DNA of 64,000 bases, from positions 9,007,001 through 9,071,000 of the forward strand of contig CM043967.1 in assembly GCA_014529385.2 (NCBI GenBank), written 5' to 3'. Positions 45,770 to 57,460 of the stretch are shown here, piece after piece; the first letter of the stretch is position 1, and each line of letters starts with the position of its first letter. The stretch comes from Adiantum capillus-veneris (Eukaryota; Streptophyta; Polypodiopsida; Polypodiales; Pteridaceae). A model generated the notes under the pieces. That model was not told the origin of the DNA and ran no database searches. It saw only the letters and a program-made list of their open reading frames with translations. Both the position numbers and the translations under genes were made by a program.

Positions 45770-46110
45770 TTTGAAACCTCCCTTCTCCATTGATCACTTA
45801 GCCTCATCTTCACACCTCTACAGAAAGTTGTAGATCTACAACATTGGATACTTCTATGATATCTTGATCAACACCTCCCTTCTCCTTTGATCACTTAGCC
45901 TCACCTTCACACCTCTATGGAAAGCAGGGGCCATAGGGTGCTCTCTATGCCAGTAAAAAACACTATTTGCTCTATATTGAGGAGACCTTGTGGGCTGAAG
46001 GCCACAGGGTCCCCTCTATGCTAGCAAGAACCTCCTTTTACTCTATATTGGCACCCTATGGCCTGAAGGCCATAGGGCTCCCTCTATCTGGTAAGAAGCT
46101 CTCAGACAGC
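45770..46110. repeat. Mixed local tandem duplications
   Basis: CTCCCTTCTCC(A/T)TTGATCACTTAGCC recurs ~98 bases apart (45777, 45875). CCATAGGGTGCTCTCTATGC-type units recur near 45930, 46000 and 46068, each followed in the first two by CTCTATATTG. Confidence 0.8.
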
Positions 46111-46241
46111 TGGCAATGGAACAAAGAACAGATAATTATAGAAACAACTCAGTATTAGAATCATTTATGTACAATGTATTTTCCCTCAATAGATATTTCA
46201 AACTTGCAGTTGATAAAGACCAATCTTGTTGAGAATTTTGG

Positions 46242-47340
46242 ATGACAAATCACGAGAGTGAAGGACTATATAGATGCATTGATGATAGTGAGATCAATCT
46301 TTATAGGTGCTTAGAGCCATACCTAGAAGAGCTTACATATCACAAGCTCTTATATGTCTATACATACGGAGTCAACTATCAATGGAAGTCTATAGTTGTT
46401 GACAAATATGGACGAGAATACAGAGTTGTAGAAAGCACAAATCCACGGACTCCATTAGACATAGGTGGATATTTGGTCAATGAAGGACCACAGATACCTC
46501 CACTAAACACGAGAATTCCTACGAGAATTTCAAAAAGGGAGCCACCTGGATTCCCTTCTAAAGCGATAACGAGAGATGAAATGATCATAGAGATGGCATA
46601 CATGCCTCCTCAAGTGAATCTGCGTAAAGGACCAATCTTCAACATAACGAATAATCCCTTCGACGGAGAACCTAGGCATGGTAGAAGGCATGAAGTGAGA
46701 GAAGGATCGGGAGAGTCTATGGTTAGACTTGTAGACAGTCAACGAGTTAGACCATCCCAAGTCCAAATGGGTAAGCAAGAAATTTTGCCAAAGATAAATA
46801 TTCGAGAGATCACATAGCGGCTTTCAAAGGAGTAGTTAGAGCAGAGGAACTTCTGGATTTTGCAACACAGTTTGCAAGATTTGAACTGACTCTGGAAGAT
46901 GACGCAGCTACATGGTTCACCTTAGTGTGATTTCGAGACTCTAGACAAGCTGTTTGAGGAATTCATTGAAGAATTATTGCAGAAAGGAATAGCTCATAAT
47001 ACGGTCTCACAAATTCACAAATTCAAACAAAAAGAGGGTGAATCAATACGGAAAGCGTCATTATGGCTCAAAAGATATGTCAAATTATGTCTGAGAGTTG
47101 AACTACCTATGCAAGCACGGTTAATGCCGATCTTTATCCAGGGAATGAGACACATGAGGGTCTTCAAAAGGATCTGCATATATGATAAGGAGACTGACGC
47201 TAAATGAATTGATCAAAGAAGCTCTTTATCTGGTGGATAACTGTGAGAAATATAAAGAAAACGATTGTAAGAGTCAAGAGGACGCCACATCCTCTCAACA
47301 TAGTGATTTACATATGGGTGAGTCCATTGCAAAACCAGCG
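46242..47340 (+). pseudogene. Gag of a second Ty3/gypsy lineage
   Basis: A 191-codon open frame (46242-46817) is not related to the E1-E6 Gag. After a frameshift the text reads like a retrotransposon Gag core: DFATQFARFELTLEDDAATWF (about 46850-46920), ETLDKLFEEFIEELLQKGIA (about 46935-46990), and SQIHKFKQKEGESIRKA ... KLCLRVELPMQARLMPIFIQGMR (46977-47155), then NELIKEALYLVDNCEKYKEN. TWF and the KEGES-R-A region match the general Gag pattern. Function would be particle formation; stops near 46815, 46927 and 47207 show it is broken. Confidence 0.65.
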
Positions 47341-48790
47341 GCACCTATCAAATAAGAAAATTTTATCAACAAAATGGTCAAGAGGCTAGCTCCTCTTGTA
47401 AATTTTGATCCGAGGGAGCTTAAGTGGTGCAAAATTGAGAGAAAATGAACAAACCATACGAGGAAAGAGTGTAACTATGGCATGGAATATGCTAAGGAGA
47501 GGTATGTACAACCTATTCCAATAGCACCTCCTCCACCTAAATACATTATGGGGAATGCACCATGTCTAGTACAAGTTGTAAGGTCACAGCCTACTGTCTT
47601 AGGACAACAACCTCTCCTGCCAGGTGCTAGAATATCTGTAGAAATGAAATACACGCAGATAATGGAACCATCCAATAAACACGAGCTAGTACCAAATACA
47701 ATGTGTTATAACAACCAAAGTGGGTACTGCCCTTTGAAGCGACAAAAAATGAGAGAAATACATGGAGTGATGAGGCCCATATAACCTCCAGCTTTTGCGT
47801 TTTGACCTGAAGCAAGAAGGTATGAAATGGACAAAAGGACATTGCATTTCATTGTGATTAGAGGCTTAGCTAGGTCAGAACCTGTTTACAACCAAGAGGA
47901 ATTGGAAGAAGAATCTCCTCAACCAGAGGCAACTTTCACAAAAGCCGTGGCAACCACTTGGTCAAACAATTTCCTCAGATGGAGATTACACAAGTAAATG
48001 CCTATTGTCTTGAATGTGGTGTCATTCACTTGATCCCCGACTATCCAAAAAACCCTAACCGAGTCAGAAAGATCACAATCGTGAATGTCTCAAGAATTGT
48101 TCAGCTACCCAGTAGCTCGGAAAATGAAAACATCGTACTAGTTCAAGTAGTTACAAGAGCATAAGCTCAAAAGGAAGCTGATGAGAATCCATAGATAGAG
48201 AAAACAGAAACTGACGTGAGTCCAGAGATGGGTGAACCAAAGACCGACACACCTAGTCAAAAAAGCAAGAGCAAACGGAACAGCTAGAAAGCTAGAAAGG
48301 CTAGGATGAAAGCACATAGGGAATGAGAGAAAAAATCCCTAGCTGAGGAGCTTACTCAAGATAAAGAGAAGATAGGACAACATGAGGAAATGGTTGCACC
48401 TTCTCTTACGCAGATGTCTCAACCTCCAGAATAACCATCCACAGATGAGAAACCAAAAAGTGCTAGCTCAGGAGGATTAGTATTGGTAGAAAAGGTTAAT
48501 GAGCCACTAAACGCCCTCCTAAAATCCTATGAAACACGGCTAAAAAAAAACCAAACCCCAACAATAGAGGTGGATGACATATTCATATGTGGAACTAGAA
48601 AAGGATAGGCTTTAAATGTGCAAGAAAATGATTAAATCAACCCAAGCTTTACTAGAACCACAAGTTTGAAAACTTGAGGGTGTGATCATTGTCCCACCTA
48701 CACCAATAATACCACCAAGCCAAGAGCAAGACCAAATTCCAGTCACGAGCACAAACAAAAGCCCAAGGACCTTGCATTAGAGCCAAGGAT
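47341..48790 (+). pseudogene. Gag C-terminal region with degenerate zinc knuckle
   Basis: Open pieces at 47482-47784 (proline-rich) and 47958-48164. The latter has CLECGVIHLIPDYPKNPNR (from about 47998), a CCHC knuckle missing one residue before His and with Tyr in place of the last Cys. A hydrophilic lysine/glutamate-rich linker with several stops follows to about 48790. Confidence 0.55.
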
Positions 48791-49810
48791 AGTGTTGAAT
48801 ACCACGGATAACTCTTCCGAGGGATTTCACATAGTTATACCTAACAATTGTAAAGAAATAGATGGTCTTGAAGGAATGTGAAAACAAGTAAGAGAGGCAA
48901 ATGAAGCAAGTGAGATAAGCAGACAAGTAACCAAACGGGTGATGGAAGAGGAGTGTCTCTTCACCAATAGAGGAATTTGAAACTGGATCTCAAATGAATC
49001 TAGAAGTGGGATCGTATTGGGGAGATAAAGGATCTATACAGTCTATGGATAGTCAATCCCATTCTCTAAGAACACTACCATCCTATATAGGGGAGTACAA
49101 GGCCAAGTCTGATGTTATTGCAGTCCCATCACAAAGACTGTCTTCCAACAAGGTCATCGGATTCAAAAGGATTGATAGACATTTTTTCAACACCAGTCAC
49201 TTGTACGATGACGTTAGCCGAGTTGCTCACAATACGACCAAACATGTGGGCTACTTTGGGAAAATGCCTAGAGAAATTTGGTGTAAAAAAACCAATGACT
49301 CAAATTGAGGAAGGGCTTAGAGAGCTCGAAATGCCTCAACTAAACACTAGGCCAGTGCCACTAAACAAGGTAGGCAAGTATATTAGGGAGAAAATGGGAA
49401 CACCACTCTTCCTATAGAATTCCAAGGTGTAAAAACCATGGCAATCCTTGACAGTGGAGCTGATGTTGCCATTGCAACAAAAGAGGTCTAGAAAAAATGG
49501 GGAAAACCAGCAATGAGGGCTACTGGGATGAAACTACATCTTGCAGACAGACACATGGAAAGGCCCACAATACTTTTAGAAAAAACAGTCGTTACTTCTT
49601 GTGTAATTGAATATGAGCAAACCTTCACTATTGTTGACTTTGGCAAGAAGAAAAACAATGATATCATTCTAGGAAGACCATTCATGCGACATATCTACCT
49701 GAGACATATGGAAACCACAACAAGGATATCTCTAAAGGACCATAGTTATAGGGATGTGACGAGAACACTTATGAAGGAGTTTGATTCCACTACTATAGCA
49801 GGATAAGAAC
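48791..49810 (+). pseudogene. Retropepsin of the second gypsy lineage
   Basis: The aspartic protease core is clear: AILDSGADVAIATKEV with the DSGA catalytic motif at 49450-49461, a TAG immediately after it at 49488-49490, then KLHLADRHMERP and the flap-side DIILGRPFMRH (about 49657-49690). The DSGA motif, unlike DPGST in E1-E6, supports a separate lineage, possibly the non-chromovirus Tat/Athila side. Frames 48994-49417 upstream are probably the Gag-protease linker. No RT follows. Confidence 0.72.
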
Positions 49811-50374
49811 TTCCAGCATGGCTGGGTAAGCCTAAAGAGATGTGGATGTGTGGATCTTCGCAATGCGGAAGCTTAACGCGAGAGGAAGGCATCCTAGAAA
49901 GGGCAATTGAAGATACGTCCCGAGGAAGCTTTAGAGCCACTTGAATGGGAACACATCTTGGGTACTCTCGATGTGTGCGCTATTCAAGACGATCCAACAA
50001 TGAAGTTTTGTGATGAAAATGGCTATTTGTCGTTCCTTACTTTGCAGTGAGTGTGATCCAGGAAAATGAAGACGTAGAAGAAGACGAGTTCCACGACATT
50101 GTAGAACACTTGGAGCTTCACAAAGATACCAAAAATGAAAATCCATACGACCCAGTAGGTGACAAGAATGAAACTTTAACTAATGCAAGGTTTTATGATT
50201 GTCTAGATCAAAGACTCGGGAACCAATGTCAACTCTACAAGAATAAAGTGAACCAAAAGTGGATTCCAAAATCCTCGGTGGAAAGGCAACTGCAATAAGT
50301 ACCCTCATACGTGGCTCCTATACAGCCCAGTGGCAATTGTGTCGAAAGGCAAGCAAGCGGCCTAGGCAAATGTG
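49811..50374 (+). other. Unassigned sequence between retropepsin and PIF ORF1
   Basis: An 83-codon acidic frame (50047-50298) and shorter pieces (DVCAIQDDPTMKF at about 49965-50005) look coding but match no family I can name. It may be the protease-RT linker of the gypsy remnant. Confidence 0.4.
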
Positions 50375-51084
50375 AGTCACATGGGATGATGACACGACCC
50401 GTGCTCTAATAAGGATTTATGATGAACAATGGAATCACATCAACAAGGGCAACTTTTTCTTTAAGGACTACGAGGCCGTGGTTTTGAATCTCAATGCCGA
50501 GATGGATACCACTTACAACACTGAGAATGCAAAAAATCTAATTGATACACTCAAGAAGATGTACAAAAAGGAGAAACAAAAATCGTCTTCCACTGGTGCA
50601 AGTCCTAGCACATGATCGTTCTTTGACATCCTAGATGTGATATGGTGCAAGATCCCTAGATGTACCGGCTTGGCACGGGGTTTGGACAGCGATGGACTTG
50701 CAAAGGAAAATGAAGACATCTTGAATGAGCTTGAACAAGAAGTGGGGACTAATTCTTGAGTGAGTGCCAGTACATCACAAATTCCTGTAAGCTCCATGGA
50801 CTTCACAGAGTTAGAGGGAGTGACCGGCAGCAAGGCAAAGCAGTCAAAGCGGTCTCTCTTAGGAGTTGTGAATCGAACCATGGGTGACGGCATGACCAAG
50901 TTATGCAAAACACTTCGCGACGTGGAAAAAAAATACAATGTAACATTGAGAGAGCTAGAGGCATCGACATGCACTAGAGGAGCGTCTTCTTCGAATCCGC
51001 AAGGAGGGAGACACAAAACGGCAACAGATTTACCTCTCCACTCAGTTGGAGCTTGCTAAGATTTTAGCTAAAGTCCGGGATTAG
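50375..51084 (+). pseudogene. PIF/Harbinger ORF1 (Myb/SANT-like DNA-binding protein), decayed
   Basis: The translation has the Myb/SANT-like pattern of PIF/Harbinger ORF1: DDDTTRALIRIYDEQWNHIN, NFFFKDYEAVV, LIDTLKKMYKKEKQK, STGASPS, then a stop, then FFDILDVIW. A second half from about 50760 (DGMTKLCKTLRDVEKKYNV) runs, after a small shift near 50980, into a coiled, basic C-terminus ending ELAKILAKVRD and TAG at 51082-51084. In active elements ORF1 partners the transposase in the nucleus. A donor-like GTAAGT follows the stop and an acceptor-like TTTGCAG precedes 51164. Confidence 0.78.
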
Positions 51085-51270
51085 TAAGTAAATGTAATAT
51101 TCTCTAGCAAGGCTACAATCCATTTATAGAAGCTCATGAGTGTATGCTTTCTGCTTTGCAGGGATCAAGAGAGTAGCTGGATTTTGAAGCAGCCTAGATT
51201 TATGATTGCATAAGGTAACCCTACTTTATGAGTAGTCTTGTTGGTGTAGGATGGAAAGTTTGCATATATT

Positions 51271-52490
51271 TTGGTTACTACAGTCCTTTGCTATATGCAT
51301 GCAAGATCAACAACTTTGGCGACGCCATCCGCTTCCATAGAGGAGATGCAATATACACTTGAAGTGCATGTTGTACTTCATGCACTTCATGATGTGGGGA
51401 GTTTCATGAGTTTATTGGAGCCTGATGCATCGCGCTATGGGACGCATCAATGGTGGGTATTTCCAAGGCAATAGGTTTTTTGGAACTCAATTCACTGTTG
51501 GCTATGGTCAGAAGCCAATCTAAATAACCAACACAAGTATTTATTTGCATATCGCATGTCTTATGAGTCTTTCAATGCACTCCTAGACATAGTGGAGCCT
51601 TTATTGCCTTGCAATGGTGATTTGTTTGTCCGTGCTCCCGTAGCTGGTGATCTTGCACTAGCATGTGTATTGTGGAGACTAGCCCATGGTCATTCTTAAT
51701 CCAAATCAGTGACTTGTCTTTACCCTATCGGGGAGTCCACTATACGGAAGTACACCATGATTATATGCCGTATTTTAAGCCAGCGTAACATGTTGGCATG
51801 CTTTCATATTTGCATACCTGAGGGTGCAAGGCTTGAAAGCATAATGGATTTGAAGCTATTACAGGGCTTCCACAAGTAGTAGGTGCCATAGATGGAACGC
51901 ATATTAGACTGCAAAGGAAGCCATCAAAGAATAAATTTCCAGCACAATACATTTGCACGCATGGGTTCCCTAGCATTCTTCTACAAGGGATAGTTGATTC
52001 CCGTAAGCTTTTTTGGAGTGTAGTATGTGCTGCCCCCAGTAGCACGCATGACTCAACGCACTTCAAGGAATGCAGTCTTTACCAACGATTGAAGAGTGGT
52101 CGAGCCATCGCCAATCCCACAATTCAATTGCAAGGTGGATGCATTCGACCCTACTTGATTGCAGACTTGGCTTACAAAGCCACAACTTTTTTGGTGAAGC
52201 CCTTTCGATCGAAAGGTGGGCAACACTTGATTCAAAAGCAGCACTTTGATAGGAATATTTCAAAAGGCAGAGTAAAAGTTGAGAATGCGTTTGGTATCTT
52301 GAAGAATAGATGGCGCATACTATGTGAATTGAATGTCGATCTGGCATTAGCACCCACGGTGATAGGCACTTGCTGCCTCTTACACAACTTTGTGCAGCTT
52401 CGAGGAGAGACCAAACCGAATGAGCAGCTTGACCCCCATCCAAATGATGGCGAGCCTCTGCGAGGTGAGCATTACAACTCAGAATCATGA
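51271..52490 (+). pseudogene. PIF/Harbinger transposase (DDE, HARBI1/ALP1-like), decayed
   Basis: Frame 51271-51711 carries the N-terminal part (FAYRMSYESFNALLDIVEPLL, then the ALACVLWRLAHG helix-turn-helix region) with stops at 51472 and about 51697. STIRKYT and KLLQGF text follows in shifted frames. From about 51840 one frame runs to 52490 with all three catalytic positions: D at 51891 (GAIDGTHI), D at 51996 (GIVDSRK) and E at 52281 (KVENAFGILKNRWRIL). The ending TCCLLHNFVQLRG is typical. It would cut and paste its element at 3-bp TWA-type targets. Terminal inverted repeats were not found. Confidence 0.88.
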
Positions 52491-53387
52491 GAAAGAGATT
52501 TGCGTGTCAGAGCAGCTAATTTATTTAGAAACCATGGCTTGCAAAGCATACGGCGGCAAGCGAACATGCTACAAAATGACAGGAGAGTCCAATGAAATTA
52601 TGAAGGTCAACGATAAATTTTTCCTTCTTCCATCAATAGCTTTTTTTTTGTGATTTACTTGTCAGTTTGTTCGTTGTGCTGACTCCCAGGTGTTTTGCAG
52701 GTTGCTCAAGGCCAAGCGGATGCAGTATTTTTCTGAAGATTCCCGACAAAACTAGTAGTAGTTTTTGTACCGAATATGTTTCTAACCTTATGTATTGATA
52801 TCATGTTCCCTTCCAGCTTGATTTTCCAAGTACAAACAACAATCATGTTTTCCTGCTCCTGGACTATTTTTATTATTGGCATCACTTCTTGTTTAACAAT
52901 TCTATATGCCACTGATACAAAAGGCCTCTATTGTAATTGTCGTCTAATCGTTCAAATCATTGGGCAATTTGTTGGATTTTAACTAGCTGTTAATGGATGC
53001 AAATAACGTCAATCAGTTGGTCTTTTCTGTAACATGTATACACTGCAGTGATCTCTGGTTAATTTCTTCAGTAACGTTGAAGCTCACCATAGTACTGCTA
53101 AGGTGCAAAGCACTACTAATGTGCAGTAAGAGAGATTGTTGTTGCGCATTCAAGCTGTATAACCTTCGCAGGGTTTGAATGATGATGAGGACAGCACGCA
53201 TTGCAATTTTTGCTGAGGGCGGGACAGGGTTGACAAAAACGTCGCCGGTTCTGGGCCGGTCGGGCAGCATGTGCGCGGGCTGACGGCCGGAGGTGGCCGG
53301 TGAGGCTGCTACTGCCGGTGCATGTGTGCAAACTAACGGTCGGTGGATATTCTGCACTTCGCTGAACGGCGGAGAGCACGCATGTGC

Positions 53388-53424
<37 letters not shown>

Positions 53425-53755
53425 CACATACATAGACACAGTCAAGCATAATACACACAGGTAGTAGGTTTTACACATTTCAAAAATAAAAAGTTAAAGA
53501 GAATCGAGAGATATCCCTTTGGCTGGGAGAATTTTAAAAAAAAAGCGAATTAATCGTTGATGCAAGTTGGATGACGTAGTAGGGAGTATGAGCAGGTCTA
53601 CCGACACAGCAAGAGAGTTTCACGCAGGAGAGTATGATGCAAGTCGGGCAAAGTACGAGCTAGAGAGTATGAGCACGTCAGGCGATGGCAGACGAGCTAG
53701 CGAGGGGCCGTAGACTTTTTTTTTTTTCATGGGTGGCCTGCACGAGCACGTCGAG
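52491..53755. other. Intergenic, with GC-rich island and (CT)n
   Basis: No gene recognised. 53215-53360 is unusually GC-rich for this window. (CT)n lies at about 53392-53420. Open frames on both strands across these are composition artefacts. Confidence 0.5.
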
Positions 53756-53756
53756 G

Positions 53757-53990
53757 TACCTGGTGGAGTGGTTAGGGGAATTATCCACCACTTTGATGTG
53801 TTATAGATGAGGGTTCAAAACTCAGGATTTCTTTTGAAAGAGCAATTAATAAATCTTCCTTTGAAAGGAAAGAGAGATTCTCGCAGAATCTCACTAGGAA
53901 TTGAATAAGGTAGGAGACACAATCTCAGTAGGAGCCAGTACGTAGTATTCTCTACGATTCCTCTGTAACTAAATGCACTTAAACAAACCA
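53757..53990 (+). mobile_element. SINE-like tRNA-derived element
   Basis: A-box-like TGGTGGAGTGGTTAGGGGAA (from 53760) and B-box-like GGGTTCAAAACTC (about 53811-53823), about 50 bases apart. Right limit unknown. Confidence 0.45.
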
Positions 53991-54606
53991 TGGAAAACCA
54001 CAATCAGCAAATATAATTATCCACAAGCATGAGTCATGGAAAGTAGTACACCTGGAGGTATGGAGGAGCTCTTTTTGTTGAAGAATATGTCCTCAGCCAT
54101 GTGGATGGAGATCCATATAAGTTCTCTCAAGTTCCTACACAACAATATTAAGCAACAAGGTCCTATACCTCTAGGAGGCATGTCAGTGTGAAAAGTCCAA
54201 AAATTCATGGAGAGCAAGCCGAAACAAAATCTAGACCCCTAACCTACCTATCTGTCACCACTTATGGAATTAAGGGAAGTATATATTATATAGACCGGGT
54301 GGCATCCCTAAGGATAGGCCTCTATCCTCATCATCTAGATTAAAAAAACCATTTTTAGTGAGGCCATAGTCTTCCTCGGTCTCTATTATGGATTCTTCAT
54401 TGTCTTCTTGTGCACATATGTTAATCAACAACCTCAATGCGTGGATACTCATGAATAGGCATGTGTCACAAGAGAAATGGACGTTGTTGGGTAGGGATCA
54501 CTAGTAGTCCATAGACGTATCAACCATTCTAGCTCCTCAAAAAATTTCTCACACACAAGTTTCTCTACCAAATCCCATTCACAAGTAAGTATAGGGTAAC
54601 ATTTAT
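53991..54606. other. Intergenic, no gene recognised
   Basis: Minus-strand open frames at 54017-54217 and 54270-54452 show no family features. Confidence 0.45.
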
Positions 54607-55420
54607 GAAAAAAGGTCCTCCAAGCTCAAGAATTTCAAAGAGGAAGGAGAGACTATCTCTTTTCTCACCTATGATGGCACTTTTGGCACCACAGACAAAG
54701 TCTTGGCCTTTATCCAAAAATTTGATGCGTCCTTTGGAGATGAGGGCTTCACATAGTCCTCTAAGCTACACCATGTAGCTATGAATTTTTAAAAGTATTC
54801 CCAACAATGGTGGGCTAGTCTATGAGGTAATGGTGAAGCTCCAAAGACATGGAAAACTCTCAAAGTTTCCAAAATGAAGCAATTTCTTGCTAGCGATGCC
54901 AAAGAAAAATTTCTTACCAAATGGAGAAGCTTGAAGCTATCTCCCAACAAGTCTATTCACAAGTATGTGAACAAGTTTTGGGATTTACATCTCAAAGCTA
55001 CAGTTCACCAAAAAATAGACTTTGGAGAACAAAAACAACAATTTTGTGTTTGGGCTACCTGAATACATGGCCGAGTATGTCAACTCTCAAAGTCCTAGGA
55101 CCACCGTTGAATTCATCCACCATACTATGGTTGCTTCACAAGTTAATTTCCAACAAGGGGCTAGGAGGAATTCTAAGCCCATGGAAACTAGAGATCAAAA
55201 TGAGCCTAGAGGGAAGAACAATGCTCAAACTCTTCCCAAGGCAACTCTAGCAACAACAACAACAACAAAACCAAGGAGAAAGGAGTCTAAAAAGGTAAGA
55301 ATAAACGCTCTCCTGAAGCGTTAGAGCGTTTTTGCAAAGATAGAAAATGGTTCAAGTGCGGGGAGCAAGGACATGGCTATCGTACATGCCCCAAACAAAA
55401 TGCACGCAATGATCCACCTA
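54607..55420 (+). pseudogene. E5 Gag and zinc knuckle
   Basis: Gag core FLTYDGTFGTTDKVLAFIQ with stops near 54754, 54789 and 54823. An open stretch runs 54874-55062 (SIHKYVNKFWDLHLKATV), then 55022-55324 after a small deletion (YMAEYVNSQSPRT). The zinc knuckle is complete except that Phe is Trp: WFKCGEQGHGYRTCPK (about 55348-55395) keeps only the second Cys of the first pair, so zinc binding would fail. Confidence 0.87.
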
Positions 55421-56083
55421 GGGCTTCTATGGTTGAAGCTTCGAAAGAGGATACTCATTGAAAAGGATCATCTCTTGCCTATGCTTGGAGGAAGGTAAGG
55501 AAACATGATGCTTTTATCCTTTTTGACCCTGGCTCTACTCACAACTTCATATCAATGAAGTTGGCCACTAAGTTAGGCATACAAGATTTTGAGATGGGAG
55601 ACACTGTGACTACCAGTGGGGTTTTCAAGGAACAACATGCCAGGCTTCATGTCCAAAGCTACGTCGACAAAGAGGACTTTTTCATCTCCCCTCTCCAACA
55701 TGAAGATGTTATCTTAGGGGGACCATGGTTCAACCACATGGTTGTCAATATGAAGTTTCCTAAAAGGAGAATTTATTTCAACTATAGAGAAAATAACATG
55801 TACATAGATGCTAATAAGTCGGGTCGTACTATACCCCTTGTAAATATGCTTGCTTTTGAGAAGTCAATGAAAAGCTCAGTTAAAGAGTCCATAAATGATC
55901 CTAATGTTTTATCAAATCAAAGTGGTAGGAATCAAGAGGAATTAAAGTTGTCTAATTTCCTAAACAGATTCCAAGATGTCTTTATTGATGACATCCCTAG
56001 AGAGCTATCTTTAAAACGAGGGGATGATGACCATGCAATAGAGCTTCTCACCGCCCAATAATCCTCCCTATCGAGTTTCACAA
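55421..56083 (+). pseudogene. E5 protease
   Basis: FDPGSTHNFIS is intact at about 55526-55558. From 55555 the frame is open to 56061 with QHEDVILGGPWFNHMVV and the linker SNFLNRFQDVFIDDIPREL. A TGA lies upstream at about 55459, and some 25 residues in the middle of the protease are deleted (KEQHARLHVQSY). Confidence 0.87.
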
Positions 56084-56657
56084 GCTCAACAAGAGGAGAT
56101 CATGAGGCAAGTACATGAACTGGTTGAAATAGGGATGGTGAGGCCTAGCTCCTCTCCTTTCTCTTCACCAGTTCTTCTAGTGCAGAAGAAAGACGGAACA
56201 TACAGCATGTGTGTTGACTATAGGGCACTAAATAGGATCACTATCAAAAATAGATTTCTCGTACCATGGGTAGAGGATATATTTGATAAGCTACAAAAGG
56301 CTCTACCTACTTCAGTAGGATTGACCTATATCTTGTCATGCCTTTTGGCTTGACAAATGCTCCAGTCACATTTAAACGTTTAATGGAGAAGATTTTTAGG
56401 CCCTACTGCAAGTTCACTGTAGTATTCTTTCATGATATCATCATCTACTCCAATTCTCTCGAGGAGCATAAGCAACACCTTCAGGTAATCTTTCAAGTTT
56501 TAAGAGAGAATAAATTTTTCATTAATCAAAAGAAGAGTGTTTTTTTCTTGCAACATATTCAATAACTAGGTCATATTATTATCACTCAAAATGGCATCTG
56601 TATGGATCCCCAACCAAGCTAGAGGTAATAAAAGGATGGCCTAATCCAAGGAATCTC
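56084..56657 (+). pseudogene. E5 reverse transcriptase, catalytic Asp changed
   Basis: 56102-56353 reads RT fingers (QKKDGTYSMCVDYRALN, RFLVPWVEDIFDKLQ). Then about 80-90 bases are deleted, removing the DLKSGYHQIR to GLYEY segment. 56338-56565 continues MPFGLTNAPVTF and FFHDIIIYSNS, in which the first Asp of the catalytic FFDD is His. Ends after a stop at about 56563 and GHIIITQNGICMDP. Confidence 0.9.
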
Positions 56658-56827
56658 TCTCTAATTTCGATCTACTTCATTTTCTCTCTAACTCTGCACA
56701 CGGGCCTGCACCACCCTCCCCTCGTGCCCCCGCTCTCACGCTCGCTCACTCCTGCTCCCGAGCTGCCTGGCGACCATCTGCTCTTTCTCGCTTTGTGGCT
56801 CTCGCTACCACCCCTCGGATCTTCTCT

Positions 56828-56858
<31 letters not shown>

Positions 56859-57460
56859 TGCTCACCCGGCGCGGCATGCTTCCTCGTGGTCCTTCTCTCT
56901 CACTAAGGGCCCTCATGGACTCCCTCGCTCTCTTGATCCTCCCTTTCAGTGCCCTCTACAGCACGCGACTCCCTCTCAGGCTCTCGCCTGCAGCCTCGCG
57001 CTCGTCTCCCCAATGAGTACACACACTTGACTTGGGCTCCCTCCTCCTACTCTCACACTCGCACCCCCTTCTTCCTTGCTCTCATGCCTCCTCGCGACCT
57101 CGCCTTCTGGCGGCTCACCACCACAGGTCAGCCAGGACCATGATTTTTTTTTTTAAAGTTTTTACTTTTTGTTTTTTTAAACAAGTGATTTCCCATGAGC
57201 CTCATTCACACGCTCATTCCTCCTCGGAAATGATCTCAACAATCTCAACAATATACTGACACCCGATATCGCAAAGATCTAGGTCAACTTTTCTCGAGCC
57301 TTGAATTCAAACTTCCCTCTCTTCACTCTCTCTCTAAACTCACCACTTTGCTTTTCCTATAGCACCCACCGGAGTTCCGTAAAGAACCATCCCAAATGAC
57401 CTCAAAGATCCACTTCGACTACATCTAATCCCTCAAGACCTCACCACTTCTCCTTCTCTA
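56658..57460. other. Pyrimidine-rich, GC-richer region
   Basis: Composition changes sharply at the E5 end. (CT)n lies at about 56830-56856. Open frames 56795-57016 and 57032-57259 are serine/leucine-rich products of CT-rich DNA and match nothing. A T/A-rich run is at 57143-57180. Confidence 0.45.

Larger units (their letters stand above)
54607..56657 (+). mobile_element. E5: Ty3/gypsy chromovirus fragment (gag to RT)
   Basis: An internal fragment without LTRs, starting in the Gag core after the arginine/serine-rich region and ending just after RT at GGCCTAATCCAAGGAATCT. No flanking duplication. Closest in text to E4 and E1. Confidence 0.9.

Noticed and set aside
53013-53478. Minus-strand ORFs of 120-136 codons
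   Set aside because: They span the (CT)n run and a GC-rich patch; argument is compositional only, but no family pattern is seen.
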